A stretch of 64,000 bases of DNA from Robiginitalea myxolifaciens (lineage in GTDB: Bacteria; Bacteroidota; Bacteroidia; Flavobacteriales; Flavobacteriaceae). Positions within the stretch are counted from its first letter, which is position 1. Each line of letters starts with the position of its first letter. The notes below the pieces were generated by a model that saw only the letters and a program-made list of their open reading frames with translations, made no database searches and had not been told where the DNA came from. The stretch lies in contig NZ_FOYQ01000001.1 of assembly GCF_900115205.1 (NCBI RefSeq), forward strand, positions 346,988 to 410,987, written 5' to 3'. The translations under genes were made by a program, and so were the position numbers. Shown piece after piece: positions 30,821-38,464 of this stretch.

Positions 30821-32008
30821 TTAATCCAGGATCTTGGTTACCTGTCCAGCACCTACAGTACGTCCACCTTCACGAATCGCGAAACGAAGACCTACACTCA
30901 GGGCGATTGGCTGAATCAAATCAACCGTGATTGTCAGGTTATCCCCAGGCATTACCATCTCTACACCGTCAGGCAGGTTGATGGTTCCGGTTACGTCCGT
31001 AGTTCGTACATAGAATTGTGGACGGTAGTTGTTGTGGAAAGGAGTGTGACGACCACCTTCTTCTTTCTTCAGGATATAGACCTCAGCTTCGAATTTGGCG
31101 TGAGGCTTAACGGAACCTGGCTTACAGATTACCATTCCACGCTTGATATCTTTTTTCTCGATACCACGCAGCAGGATACCTACGTTATCACCAGCCTCTC
31201 CGCGATCGAGGATCTTACGGAACATTTCAACACCAGTAATGGTAGAAGCGAGTTTCTCAGCTCCCATCCCGATGATATCAACAGCGTCACCTGTATGAGC
31301 AACACCAGTTTCGATACGTCCGGTAGCTACAGTTCCACGTCCTGTAATAGTGAATACATCTTCTACAGGCATCAGGAAGTCCTTATCTACATCGCGCTTT
31401 GGCAGCTCGATCCACTCATCAACAGCAGCCATGAGCTCCATAACAGTGTCAACCCACTTTTGCTCTCCGTTCAGAGCTCCAAGGGCAGATCCAGCGATAA
31501 CAGGACCATTGTCTCCATCGTACTCGTAGAAAGAAAGCAGTTCACGTACTTCCATTTCTACCAGCTCGAGCAGCTCGTCATCGTCTACCATGTCTACCTT
31601 GTTCAGGAAAACAACGATACGAGGAATACCTACCTGACGACCAAGGAGGATGTGCTCACGAGTCTGAGGCATAGGACCATCAGTAGCAGCTACTACAAGG
31701 ATAGCACCGTCCATCTGGGCAGCACCAGTTACCATGTTCTTAACGTAGTCGGCGTGGCCTGGACAGTCAACGTGTGCGTAGTGACGATTCTCTGTTTGGT
31801 ATTCTACGTGCGAAGTGTTGATGGTGATACCACGCTCTTTTTCTTCAGGAGCGTTGTCGATAGAATCGAAGCTTCGCAATTCAGACAGACCTGCGTTTGC
31901 CAAAACAGTGGTGATAGCAGCTGTAAGAGTAGTTTTACCGTGATCGACGTGTCCAATAGTACCTATATTAAGGTGGGGCTTGGACCGATCAAAAGTTTCC
32001 TTAGCCAT
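30821..32008 (-). CDS. tuf: Elongation factor Tu
   Basis: 395 residues. The GTPase motifs [22 protein letters not shown] and NKVDMVDD are present, as is the switch I region with [12 protein letters not shown]-like [11 protein letters not shown]. It delivers aminoacyl-tRNA to the ribosome. It is cotranscribed with four upstream tRNAs and followed by tRNA-Trp. The start is [20 protein letters not shown], the usual position. Confidence 0.99.
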   Translation of the reverse strand: MAKETFDRSKPHLNIGTIGHVDHGKTTLTAAITTVLANAGLSELRSFDSIDNAPEEKERGITINTSHVEYQTENRHYAHVDCPGHADYVKNMVTGAAQMDGAILVVAATDGPMPQTREHILLGRQVGIPRIVVFLNKVDMVDDDELLELVEMEVRELLSFYEYDGDNGPVIAGSALGALNGEQKWVDTVMELMAAVDEWIELPKRDVDKDFLMPVEDVFTITGRGTVATGRIETGVAHTGDAVDIIGMGAEKLASTITGVEMFRKILDRGEAGDNVGILLRGIEKKDIKRGMVICKPGSVKPHAKFEAEVYILKKEEGGRHTPFHNNYRPQFYVRTTDVTGTINLPDGVEMVMPGDNLTITVDLIQPIALSVGLRFAIREGGRTVGAGQVTKILD

Positions 32009-32057
32009 TGTAAATAATTTTAGTCTTAGTTTATATTAGTGTGTACTCGTCGTTTTG

Positions 32058-32129
32058 AGCCAACGACGGGAATTGAACCCGTGACCTCTTCCTTACCAAG
32101 GAAACGCTCTACCCCTGAGCTACGTCGGC
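32058..32129 (-). tRNA. tRNA-Thr (GGT)
   Basis: Minus-strand cloverleaf with acceptor GCCGACG/CGTTGGC and anticodon loop TTGGTAA (anticodon GGT). The discriminator base is T and CCA is not encoded. It is the tRNA nearest tuf. Confidence 0.95.
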
Positions 32130-32198
32130 TGATTGGCGCTAGTCCTTTTAAGGTGTCGCTCAAACCAGATTGCACCAGGTACAATCGGGTTATTCTTG

Positions 32199-32271
32199 AG
32201 CGGGAGACCGGGTTCGAACCGGCGACATTCAGCTTGGAAGGCTGACGCTCTACCAACTGAGCTACTCCCGC
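32199..32271 (-). tRNA. tRNA-Gly (TCC)
   Basis: Minus-strand cloverleaf with acceptor GCGGGAG/CTCCCGC, D arm GCTCAGTTGGTAGAGC and anticodon loop CTTCCAA (anticodon TCC). It is followed by the repeat-bearing spacer in the direction of tRNA-Tyr. Confidence 0.96.
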
Positions 32272-32319
32272 TTATAAACTTTCAATATGTCAAACCTTCT
32301 TTCGAAGACTTTCACTTCG

Positions 32320-32454
32320 TTTCTCAGGACTCCGCCTGAGAAGGATTACCTGGCTTTCGCTCGGTTCCTCAGGACTCCGCCTGAGAAGGATTACCTCGCT
32401 TTCGCTCGGTTTCTCAGGACTCCGCCTGAGAAGGATTACCTCGCTTTCGCTCGG
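32320..32454. repeat. Three tandem copies of a 45-bp element between tRNA-Gly and tRNA-Tyr
   Basis: Copies at 32320-32364, 32365-32409 and 32410-32454 differ at only a few positions. Each contains the hairpin CTCAGG-ACTCCG-CCTGAG (starting at 32323, 32368 and 32413) and ends in CGCTTTCGCTCGG. A further hairpin, TCCTGGTT/AACCAGGA (32458-32478), follows. The period is exactly 45 bp with no spacer, unlike a CRISPR array. Confidence 0.9.
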
Positions 32455-32479
32455 TGATCCTGGTTCGGGGAACCAGGAC

Positions 32480-32543
32480 CAAAGAAATTCTTACGCGGTT
32501 TTACAAGAGCGAGCTCTTGACACCCCCTTTAAGAATTTCTTTG
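32480..32543. repeat. 14-bp inverted repeat with nested hairpin abutting tRNA-Tyr
   Basis: CAAAGAAATTCTTA (32480-32493) is perfectly complementary to TAAGAATTTCTTTG (32530-32543). Inside lies a second hairpin, CAAGAG-CGAG-CTCTTG (32504-32519). The right arm ends one base before the tRNA-Tyr discriminator position, so on the minus strand the structure is the immediate 3' trailer of tRNA-Tyr. It may guide 3' processing or be a relic of an insertion. Confidence 0.75.
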
Positions 32544-32626
32544 TGGGGAGAGCAGGATTCGAACCTGCGAAGGTAAAAACCAACAGATTTACAGTCTGTC
32601 CTCGTTGGCCGCTTGAGTATCTCCCC
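32544..32626 (-). tRNA. tRNA-Tyr (GTA)
   Basis: Class II tRNA with a long variable arm. The acceptor is GGGGAGA/TCTCCCC and the anticodon loop is CTGTAAA (anticodon GTA). The discriminator is A. Its 3' end runs straight into a 14-bp inverted repeat. Confidence 0.96.
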
Positions 32627-32650
32627 TAGCCCTATTTTTATGAACTTGCG

Positions 32651-32724
32651 AGCCGATGGAGGGACTCGAACCCACGACCCCGAGATTACAAATCACGTGC
32701 TCTAGCCAGCTGAGCTACATCGGC
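32651..32724 (-). tRNA. tRNA-Thr (TGT)
   Basis: Minus-strand cloverleaf with acceptor GCCGATG/CATCGGC and anticodon loop TTTGTAA (anticodon TGT). The anticodon stem CGTGA/TCTCG has one T-T mismatch. It is the first gene of the tRNA-tuf-rpo operon. Confidence 0.93.
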
Positions 32725-32744
32725 TTAATGGGCCTTTTTATCGC

Positions 32745-32773
32745 ATAAAAAAGTCCGCTATTTCTAACGGACT
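32745..32773 (-). terminator. Terminator after hpf
   Basis: AGTCCG (32752-32757) pairs with CGGACT (32768-32773) and is followed on the minus strand by TTTTTTAT. It ends the rpsU-xerC-hpf side and overlaps the expected start site of the tRNA operon. Confidence 0.75.
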
Positions 32774-32774
32774 G

Positions 32775-32804
32775 CAAATGTAGCTATTTTTTTATCTATT
32801 CAAA
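32775..32804 (-). promoter_or_regulatory. Promoter of the tRNA-tuf-rpo operon
   Basis: On the minus strand there is a TTTG -33 element (32801-32804), an 18-base spacer and an exact TACATTTG -7 element (32775-32782). Transcription would start near 32770, within the arm of the hpf terminator hairpin and about 45 bases before tRNA-Thr. Confidence 0.7.
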
Positions 32805-32810
32805 ACAAAT

Positions 32811-33128
32811 TCAGAAAATTTTTAGGGGGTTCTGAACCTTGGGCTTTGATTTCTTTTTCACCAGTTTCCGCTCCAAAGAATTACAGGCAGAATCAATGGC
32901 TTCTTCGAAGGTTTTACATCGCTTTTTCACGATAAAAGTGTCCTTGGGAATGTGCACTTTTACCTCAACTACTTTATTCTCTTTTAATGAAGTTTTCTGA
33001 ACTTTCATAAAGACTTCGGAACGTACAATCCGGTCATAAAAAAGTTCGAGCTTTTCCATTCGCTTTTGTGCAAAGTCGAGCAGTTCTCCATCCGCGTTGA
33101 AATTGACGGTTTGGGTGTTTACTTGCAT
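32811..33128 (-). CDS. hpf: Ribosome hibernation-promoting factor (HPF/RaiA family)
   Basis: Short-form HPF that binds the 30S decoding region and inactivates idle ribosomes. I start it at MQVNTQTVNF (33128), which gives 105 residues and aligns with the family start. A longer frame opens at 33200 but overlaps the end of xerC and adds 24 unrelated residues. Family features: DFAQKRMEKLELFYDRIVRS, VEVKVHIPKDTFIVKK and the basic C-terminal ERKLVKKKSKPK. It lies 40 bases after xerC on the same strand. Confidence 0.9.
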   Translation of the reverse strand: MQVNTQTVNFNADGELLDFAQKRMEKLELFYDRIVRSEVFMKVQKTSLKENKVVEVKVHIPKDTFIVKKRCKTFEEAIDSACNSLERKLVKKKSKPKVQNPLKIF

Positions 33129-33168
33129 AGGCCGCGATTTTGAAGTTAGACAATGGATGCTGTACCGG

Positions 33169-34059
33169 TTATTCCCTGTTTCTGGGATGGGCTTTTTCAT
33201 GCGCCCGCTTCAATTCGGCAATGCTGTTGTGTGTGTAAACCTGAGTGGAAGCCAGTGAGGCATGTCCCAGCAATTCTTTGACCGAATTCATATCCGCCCC
33301 CTTATTCAATAAATGCGTGGCAAAGGTATGCCTGAGGATATGCGGACTGCGTTTTGCTTTAACCGATACCTCACTAAGATATTTATTTATAATGCGATAT
33401 ACAAGGGTAGGATACAATTTCTGACCAGCCGATGTCAGGAATAAATGTGCAGTGGAATCTGCGGTAATCACCTCGGCCCTGTAGCTCAAATACCGCCCCA
33501 TAAGCGTCCTGGTTTGTTCCAGTAGCGGAAGTACGCGCTCCTTATTCCTTTTTCCAAGCACGCGCAGGGTACCAGAAGCCAGATCCAGATCCGGCATTTG
33601 TACCCCGATCAATTCGGCCCTGCGGATACCTGTGGTGTAGAGTAGTTCCAGGATCAGCCTGTCGCGAATAGCCTCAAAGCCTTCCTCCCCGTCCCAATTG
33701 CCGAGGAGTCGTTCCATTTCCTCCTGGGAAAAAGGAACCTCCAATTTGCGGGAGGTCTTGAGTGTCTTGTGTCCGGCCAACGGACTTTTATCGATACGGC
33801 CTTTCCTAAGTAAAAAAGTGTAGTAGCTTTTCAGGGAGCTTATTTTTCGATTCACCGAACGGTTTTCCACCCCCGATTCCACAAGGGAAATGATCCAGCT
33901 ACGGATCATCGGATACACTACGGCCTGGGTATCGGAAGAATCGAATTCCTCCAGGCAGAATTCCGCGAACTGTTTCAGGTCCCTCAGGTAAGCTGCAGCG
34001 GTATGGGGCGAATAATTGCGCTCGCTCAAAAGGTATTTCTCAAAATCTGCCGCAGCCAT
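33169..34059 (-). CDS. xerC: Tyrosine recombinase XerC
   Basis: 296 residues. An N-terminal SAM-like DNA-binding domain (FEKYLLSERNYSPHTAAAYL) precedes the catalytic domain with Arg in YTTGIRRAELIG, the HILRHTFATHLL box, the GHASLASTQVY box and the nucleophile Tyr in QVYTHNSI. The size and context (rpsU, hpf) match the chromosomal dimer-resolution recombinase and not a phage integrase. It follows the rpsU terminator and so needs its own promoter, which I could not identify. Confidence 0.93.
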   Translation of the reverse strand: MAAADFEKYLLSERNYSPHTAAAYLRDLKQFAEFCLEEFDSSDTQAVVYPMIRSWIISLVESGVENRSVNRKISSLKSYYTFLLRKGRIDKSPLAGHKTLKTSRKLEVPFSQEEMERLLGNWDGEEGFEAIRDRLILELLYTTGIRRAELIGVQMPDLDLASGTLRVLGKRNKERVLPLLEQTRTLMGRYLSYRAEVITADSTAHLFLTSAGQKLYPTLVYRIINKYLSEVSVKAKRSPHILRHTFATHLLNKGADMNSVKELLGHASLASTQVYTHNSIAELKRAHEKAHPRNRE

Positions 34060-34095
34060 ATTTTAAAAGTAAAAAGAAATACGCAAGACGAGTTC

Positions 34096-34125
34096 AAAAA
34101 AAATCCCGGCTGGTAGAGCCGGGAT
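34096..34125 (-). terminator. Rho-independent terminator after rpsU
   Basis: ATCCCGGCT (34103-34111) pairs with AGCCGGGAT (34117-34125) around a five-base loop. On the minus strand an eight-T run follows. It lies 26 bases after the rpsU stop. Confidence 0.92.
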
Positions 34126-34150
34126 GTCAATATTATAGTGGGATCAGGAC

Positions 34151-34345
34151 TTAAATATCCTCTTGGTCCCTGAGGTGCTGAATGTAGCGCGCCTTGAGTA
34201 CTTGCTGGCGACGTGCTACAGAAGGCTTGGTAAACTGCTGGCGTGAACGCAGCTGGCGCATGGTACCGGTACGGTCAAATTTACGCTTGAAACGCTTGAG
34301 CGCCCGATCGATGTTTTCTCCTTCTTTAACAGGTATAATTAACAT
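34151..34345 (-). CDS. rpsU: 30S ribosomal protein S21 (bS21)
   Basis: 64 residues, MLIIPVKEGENIDRALKRFK followed by a basic helix (RQQFTKPSVARRQQVLKA). bS21 sits near the 3' end of 16S rRNA, and in Flavobacterium it is part of the pocket that hides the anti-Shine-Dalgarno. The messenger is exceptional in this window because it has a strong Shine-Dalgarno (34354-34362). This agrees with published work on Bacteroidota in which rpsU keeps a Shine-Dalgarno for autoregulation. It is monocistronic between its promoter and a strong terminator. Confidence 0.97.
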   Translation of the reverse strand: MLIIPVKEGENIDRALKRFKRKFDRTGTMRQLRSRQQFTKPSVARRQQVLKARYIQHLRDQEDI

Positions 34346-34353
34346 AAGCTACC

Positions 34354-34362
34354 ACCTCCTTT
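34354..34362 (-). promoter_or_regulatory. Strong Shine-Dalgarno of rpsU
   Basis: On the minus strand AAAGGAGGTGG precedes the ATG, with nine bases between GGAGG and the start codon. It complements the anti-Shine-Dalgarno of 16S rRNA almost fully. No comparable site precedes the other genes I examined. Confidence 0.9.
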
Positions 34363-34380
34363 CTTTAGATTTCGAGGGTG

Positions 34381-34388
34381 CAAATATA
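34381..34388 (-). promoter_or_regulatory. -7 promoter element (TATATTTG) of rpsU
   Basis: An exact TAnnTTTG match on the minus strand. It predicts a start near 34376 and a leader of about 30 nt that contains the Shine-Dalgarno. Confidence 0.6.
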
Positions 34389-34412
34389 CGTCCTCTTTTA
34401 AGACTGCACCTA

Positions 34413-35576
34413 TTATTTTAAAATATTTTTGGCGATTACCACTTTTTGGATCTCCGTTGTGCCCTCTCCAATCGTGCACAATTTAGAATCGCGATAGAAT
34501 TTTTCGGCAGGAAAATCCTTGGTATACCCATAACCTCCGTGGATCTGCACGGCTTCATTGGAAACCCGCACACACATTTCAGAGGCATACATTTTAGCCA
34601 TCGCACTTTGCAGGGTAACCGGCTTGGATTGATTTTTTAATGAGGCTGCCTTGTGAACGAGCAGGTCGGCTGCTTCAATTTCAGTGGCCATTTCTGCAAG
34701 TTTGAAGGAAATCCCCTGGAAAGCACTGATCGGCTTCCCAAACTGTTCCCGTTCCTTAGAATATTGCAGGGCGGCCTGATAAGCTCCTTTGGCAATACCC
34801 AGGGAGAGTGCCCCAATGGAGATCCTACCCCCGTCCAGTATTTTCATGGACTGAATGAATCCATCGCCTATGGGTCCTAATCGGTTTTCATCGGGAATGC
34901 GACAATCCTGGAAAATCAATTCCGCAGTCTCACTGGCCCGCATCCCCAGCTTGTTTTCTTTCTTACCGCTACTGAAACCTGGGGTTCCCTTTTCGATAAC
35001 AAAAGCGGTCATTCCCCGGCTATCTCCTTTCTCACCTGTACGCGCAATCACCACAGCAACATCGCCACTAATTCCATGGGTTATGAAATTCTTGGCACCA
35101 TTGAGTATCCAGTAGTCGCCGTCTTTTTTGGCCGTGGTGTTCATACCGCCCGCGTCAGAGCCGGTATTGTGTTCAGTAAGTCCCCAGGCACCAATCCACT
35201 CACCAGTCGCCAATTTCGGGATCCAACGCTGCAACTGCTCGTCGTCGCCAAAACTAAGGATGTGGTTGGTACAAAGAGAATTGTGGGCGGCCACTGACAG
35301 CCCAATAGAAGGATCCACTTTCGAGATCTCTTCAATAATAGCGATGTATTCATGGTAGCCCATCCCAGAGCCGCCTAAGGACTCGGGTACCAAAACCCCC
35401 ATAAAACCATATTCCCCAGCCTTCTTAAATACTTCGACCGGGAATTCCTGGGTTTCATCCCATTGGGCTACCCCGGGCCGAATATATTGTTCTGCAAAAT
35501 CCCGGGCCGATTCAGCGACCAGGTTTTGTGTTTCAGATGGTTCAAAATTCAGGCTGCTAATCCCTTCAGTAAGCAT
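34413..35576 (-). CDS. Acyl-CoA dehydrogenase
   Basis: 387 residues, the length of short/branched-chain acyl-CoA dehydrogenases. It has the FAD-binding signature GAWGLTEHNTGSDAGG, ILNGAKNFITHG, the ERxQFGKPI element (EREQFGKPISAFQGISFKLA), and the C-terminal GGYGYTKDFPAEKFYRD and IGEGTTEIQK, whose first Glu is the expected catalytic base. It oxidises acyl-CoA to enoyl-CoA in fatty-acid or branched-chain amino-acid breakdown. The substrate cannot be set from sequence. It has its own promoter within the end of the upstream helix-hairpin-helix gene. Confidence 0.95.
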   Translation of the reverse strand: MLTEGISSLNFEPSETQNLVAESARDFAEQYIRPGVAQWDETQEFPVEVFKKAGEYGFMGVLVPESLGGSGMGYHEYIAIIEEISKVDPSIGLSVAAHNSLCTNHILSFGDDEQLQRWIPKLATGEWIGAWGLTEHNTGSDAGGMNTTAKKDGDYWILNGAKNFITHGISGDVAVVIARTGEKGDSRGMTAFVIEKGTPGFSSGKKENKLGMRASETAELIFQDCRIPDENRLGPIGDGFIQSMKILDGGRISIGALSLGIAKGAYQAALQYSKEREQFGKPISAFQGISFKLAEMATEIEAADLLVHKAASLKNQSKPVTLQSAMAKMYASEMCVRVSNEAVQIHGGYGYTKDFPAEKFYRDSKLCTIGEGTTEIQKVVIAKNILK

Positions 35577-35591
35577 AAATCACAACAATTT

Positions 35592-36266
35592 TTAGAACTG
35601 CAAATATAGCGCAATTCTATCAATTTTATCCTGAGGGATACCCAACAGCTGAGCCAATTCAGATGGCTTGGAAATGTTGCCATGTGCGTTGCGGTACCTG
35701 ACAATTTCATTGACCATGTTCCAATCCAGATAAATCAGCCCACTTAATTCTTCCTTGCTGGCCGTATTAATATCCAGTGGAGCTATATCCGGGGCATCGA
35801 CTATCGTAAACCGTTTCATCGCTTCCCGGGCCACTTCGGGTGACAAACCATAGACATCGCGCAATTGAGACTCATGGAGGAATCCCCCCAGGGCATCGCG
35901 AAATTTCAGAATGCGCTTTGAAAGTATAGGCCCAATTCCCCGGACAGCCTGCAGCTCAGTTGCACTGGCTGTATTCAGGTCCTGTTTTGATCTCTGGGGT
36001 TTGTTGGGTGCTTTATGGGTCAGCGTCGGCTGCCCTGACTTCCCAGGCAGTTGCGCCTCGCTTTCCTGAAGCCTTTGCAAACTATCCTGCTGGTGCAGCC
36101 AGCTAATAAATGCAGAATCCTCCTCAAGAAGCATCTCAGGGTCGGGCCTGAGCAAACCCGGAAGCCAGAGGCGCAACCCCAGGGACAGCAATAAAAAGAT
36201 GTACATATAAAAAATCCCACTTCGCAATCTGTAATTATTGCTGAAGTGGGATCCGGCTCGTCTCAT
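35592..36266 (-). CDS. ComEA-like helix-hairpin-helix protein
   Basis: 224 residues. One N-terminal membrane segment (FYMYIFLLLSLGLRLWLPG) is followed by a linker and two helix-hairpin-helix regions: DLNTASATELQAVRGIGPIL with FRDALGGFLHESQL, and DINTASKEELSGLIYLDWNM with YRNAHGNISKPSEL. The fold matches the DNA-binding part of ComEA, which takes up transforming DNA in competent bacteria. The duplicated repeat is typical of Bacteroidota relatives. A role in DNA uptake is inferred. No competence genes lie nearby. Confidence 0.85.
   Translation of the reverse strand: MRRAGSHFSNNYRLRSGIFYMYIFLLLSLGLRLWLPGLLRPDPEMLLEEDSAFISWLHQQDSLQRLQESEAQLPGKSGQPTLTHKAPNKPQRSKQDLNTASATELQAVRGIGPILSKRILKFRDALGGFLHESQLRDVYGLSPEVAREAMKRFTIVDAPDIAPLDINTASKEELSGLIYLDWNMVNEIVRYRNAHGNISKPSELAQLLGIPQDKIDRIALYLQF
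35601..35608 (-). promoter_or_regulatory. -7 promoter element (TATATTTG) for acyl-CoA dehydrogenase
   Basis: An exact TAnnTTTG match on the minus strand within the last codons of the upstream comEA-like gene. It predicts a leader of about 20 nt before the start at 35576. Confidence 0.55.
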
Positions 36267-36323
36267 CCGCCAAATCTAAGGCGGTTGGGTGTGCTCTGAT
36301 TGCAGTATCGGATTAATTACTTC

Positions 36324-38396
36324 CTACTCTGCAGCGCTATTCCTATATAGCAAATTGTCTTTTAGTTTCTTCAAGTACTGGTCCAAATCCTTACGTACCT
36401 CCCCGGACATGATATACAAGCCGATGATGTTCGGGAATGACATGGCCAGGATCATCATATCGGAAAAGTCCAGTACGGCGCCAAGGCTTACCGAGGCTCC
36501 TACTACCACAAATACGAGGAACAGCATCTTGTATACCATCTCAGAACGCTTGCTCTTACCAAAGAGATAGGTCCAGGCGCGCATTCCGTAATACGACCAG
36601 GAAATCATGGTGGAAAAAGCAAACAGGAATACAGCGATACCCAGGACATAAGGGAACCAGCTGATCTGGCTTCCAAAAGCATCGGAAGTAAGCTGCGCTC
36701 CGGCCATGCCTTCTACCTCATGCATCCCGGTAAAGATCAGTACAAGTGCCGTTAGGGTACAGACTACCACGGTATCGATAAAGGGCTCGAGCAAGGCCAC
36801 AAAACCTTCGGAAGGAGGATGGTTGGTTTTTGCAGTACTGTGTGCAATGGCCGCAGAACCTACCCCGGCTTCATTGGAGAAGGCGGCCCGTTGGAAGCCG
36901 ATAACCAATACCCCGATAATTCCCCCTTTTAGTGCGGAAGGATTAAAAGCACCATCGATAATAGCGGAAAACGCCGGACCGATATTCTGAATATTCATGA
37001 TAATAACCGCCAATGCGGCCACTACATAGATACTGGCCATAAGCGGCACCACCCGTCCGGTAACTTTGGCAATACTCTGGATACCTCCGATAATTACGAC
37101 CCCTACCAGGATGGCGGTAACTACTCCAAACCAGAAGCCGTTGCCCTGTAATACGGTGAATTGGCCGGCCAGCTGCTCAAAGCTCTGGTTTGCCTGGAAC
37201 ATATTTCCACCTCCGAAAGAAGCACCAACAGCCAATACTGCAAATAGTCCAGCCAGGACTTTGCCCAGGCCTTTCAAATTCCGCTTCTCCAATCCGTAGC
37301 GGAGGTAATTCATAGGTCCCCCGAAAACCCGTCCATCTTCAAGGATATCCCGATACTTTACGCCCAGGGTACATTCCACAAATTTTGAGGACATTCCCAG
37401 TAATCCACATACGATCATCCAGAAAGTTGCTCCGGCTCCACCAAGGGATACCGCTACCGCGACTCCCGCAATATTTCCTAATCCTACAGTACCGGAAACG
37501 GCTGTAGCCAGCGCCTGAAAATGCGTAACCTGGCCGGGTGCATTCGGATCATCGTATTTCCCTTTAGCCAGGGCAATACTGTGTCTGAATCCGCGGATAT
37601 TGATGAAGCCCATACGAAGGGTAAAGAAGGTTGCCCCCAATACCAACCAGATTACGATAAAGGGTATTCCGTTACTTACCGGATCCCCATTGGGATGGGT
37701 AATTACAACAGGCTCATCATAAGCAATTTCAGCAAAAATGTGGGCGCCCTGTTCAATGACGTGCTCGGGATTTTCCGGATTATAGATAACTCCGCCTTCC
37801 GCGGTGAGGTGCCTGAGTGTTCCCCCCGCCTCGGCTAAAATCGTTTGATCATTGCCGGCACCATGGCTGATAATTGCAATGGCATCGCCTTTGGCAACTT
37901 TAGCACCTTCTGCTTTGAGCCATTGCTTTAAGACATAGCGCTCGGAACCATCAGGAGTCCAATCCGGGATGGGTACCCGCTTAACCTCAGCATAGACCTT
38001 CGGATCATAAATCCCAACCGCCGCAAAAGGATCCCAAAAGAGTACAGATCCCAGGGCATTTACCGCCGGAGTCATGGTTCCGTTGAATACCTCTGTGATG
38101 GATTCTGTTGGAATGGTCATCTCCAGGGTCTCGCTATTTCCCGCAGCATCCGTAACCGTTACGCTATATCCGATGCCCTCGGTTAATCCAGTTGCCTGGT
38201 TGGAATTCAGGGGCGTACCCTGATTACTCCACTTATAGGAATACGGAGGAACTCCTCCCTCGACATCTACCCTTAAAACCCCGTCATTGATATTACTGGA
38301 AGGGTTACTGATGGTTTCTTTCATTTCCAGCTGTTGCGCCCCAAGGCCCCAACTTAAGAATGCAAAGAGTAAAAAAAGCGGTGAGAAGCGTTTCAT
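36324..38396 (-). CDS. Alanine/glycine:cation symporter (AGCS) with extracytoplasmic SprB-like and lipoyl-like N-terminal domains
   Basis: 690 residues, while usual AGCS proteins have about 450-550. The last about 430 residues are a multi-spanning AGCS transporter with TAVSGTVGLGNIAGVAVAV, GGPMNYLRYGLE and NEAGVGSAAIAHSTAK. In front come a signal peptide (about 1-20), an SprB-repeat-like domain (NINDGVLRVDVEGGVPPYSY and WSNQG), and a domain resembling a biotinyl/lipoyl hairpin (KQWLKAEGAKVAKGDAIAII; TLRHLTAEGGVIYNPENP). The domain lacks an obvious modifiable Lys. The extra part would face the periplasm. It is a sodium- or proton-coupled amino-acid importer; the exact substrate is uncertain. 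Confidence 0.88.
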   Translation of the reverse strand: MKRFSPLFLLFAFLSWGLGAQQLEMKETISNPSSNINDGVLRVDVEGGVPPYSYKWSNQGTPLNSNQATGLTEGIGYSVTVTDAAGNSETLEMTIPTESITEVFNGTMTPAVNALGSVLFWDPFAAVGIYDPKVYAEVKRVPIPDWTPDGSERYVLKQWLKAEGAKVAKGDAIAIISHGAGNDQTILAEAGGTLRHLTAEGGVIYNPENPEHVIEQGAHIFAEIAYDEPVVITHPNGDPVSNGIPFIVIWLVLGATFFTLRMGFINIRGFRHSIALAKGKYDDPNAPGQVTHFQALATAVSGTVGLGNIAGVAVAVSLGGAGATFWMIVCGLLGMSSKFVECTLGVKYRDILEDGRVFGGPMNYLRYGLEKRNLKGLGKVLAGLFAVLAVGASFGGGNMFQANQSFEQLAGQFTVLQGNGFWFGVVTAILVGVVIIGGIQSIAKVTGRVVPLMASIYVVAALAVIIMNIQNIGPAFSAIIDGAFNPSALKGGIIGVLVIGFQRAAFSNEAGVGSAAIAHSTAKTNHPPSEGFVALLEPFIDTVVVCTLTALVLIFTGMHEVEGMAGAQLTSDAFGSQISWFPYVLGIAVFLFAFSTMISWSYYGMRAWTYLFGKSKRSEMVYKMLFLVFVVVGASVSLGAVLDFSDMMILAMSFPNIIGLYIMSGEVRKDLDQYLKKLKDNLLYRNSAAE

Positions 38397-38464
38397 ATTG
38401 GCTTGCTTGCGTTAGTATGGTTTCAATTACAATCCGGGCAATATCCTAAAAATATTCCACCCGA

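Noticed and set aside
31016-32017. 333-codon plus-strand frame in tuf
   Set aside because: Antisense shadow of tuf, arising from its biased codon use.
32026-32339. Short frames over tRNA-Thr and tRNA-Gly (both strands)
   Set aside because: They consist of tRNA sequence; such translated tRNA peptides are common false genes.
32320-32454. CRISPR-like array at the tRNA cluster
   Set aside because: The 45-bp units are directly adjacent with no unique spacers, and no cas gene is present.
33169-34059. Phage or integron integrase
   Set aside because: Sequence, length and neighbours (rpsU, hpf) fit the chromosomal XerC; no att-like direct repeats or mobile cargo are seen.
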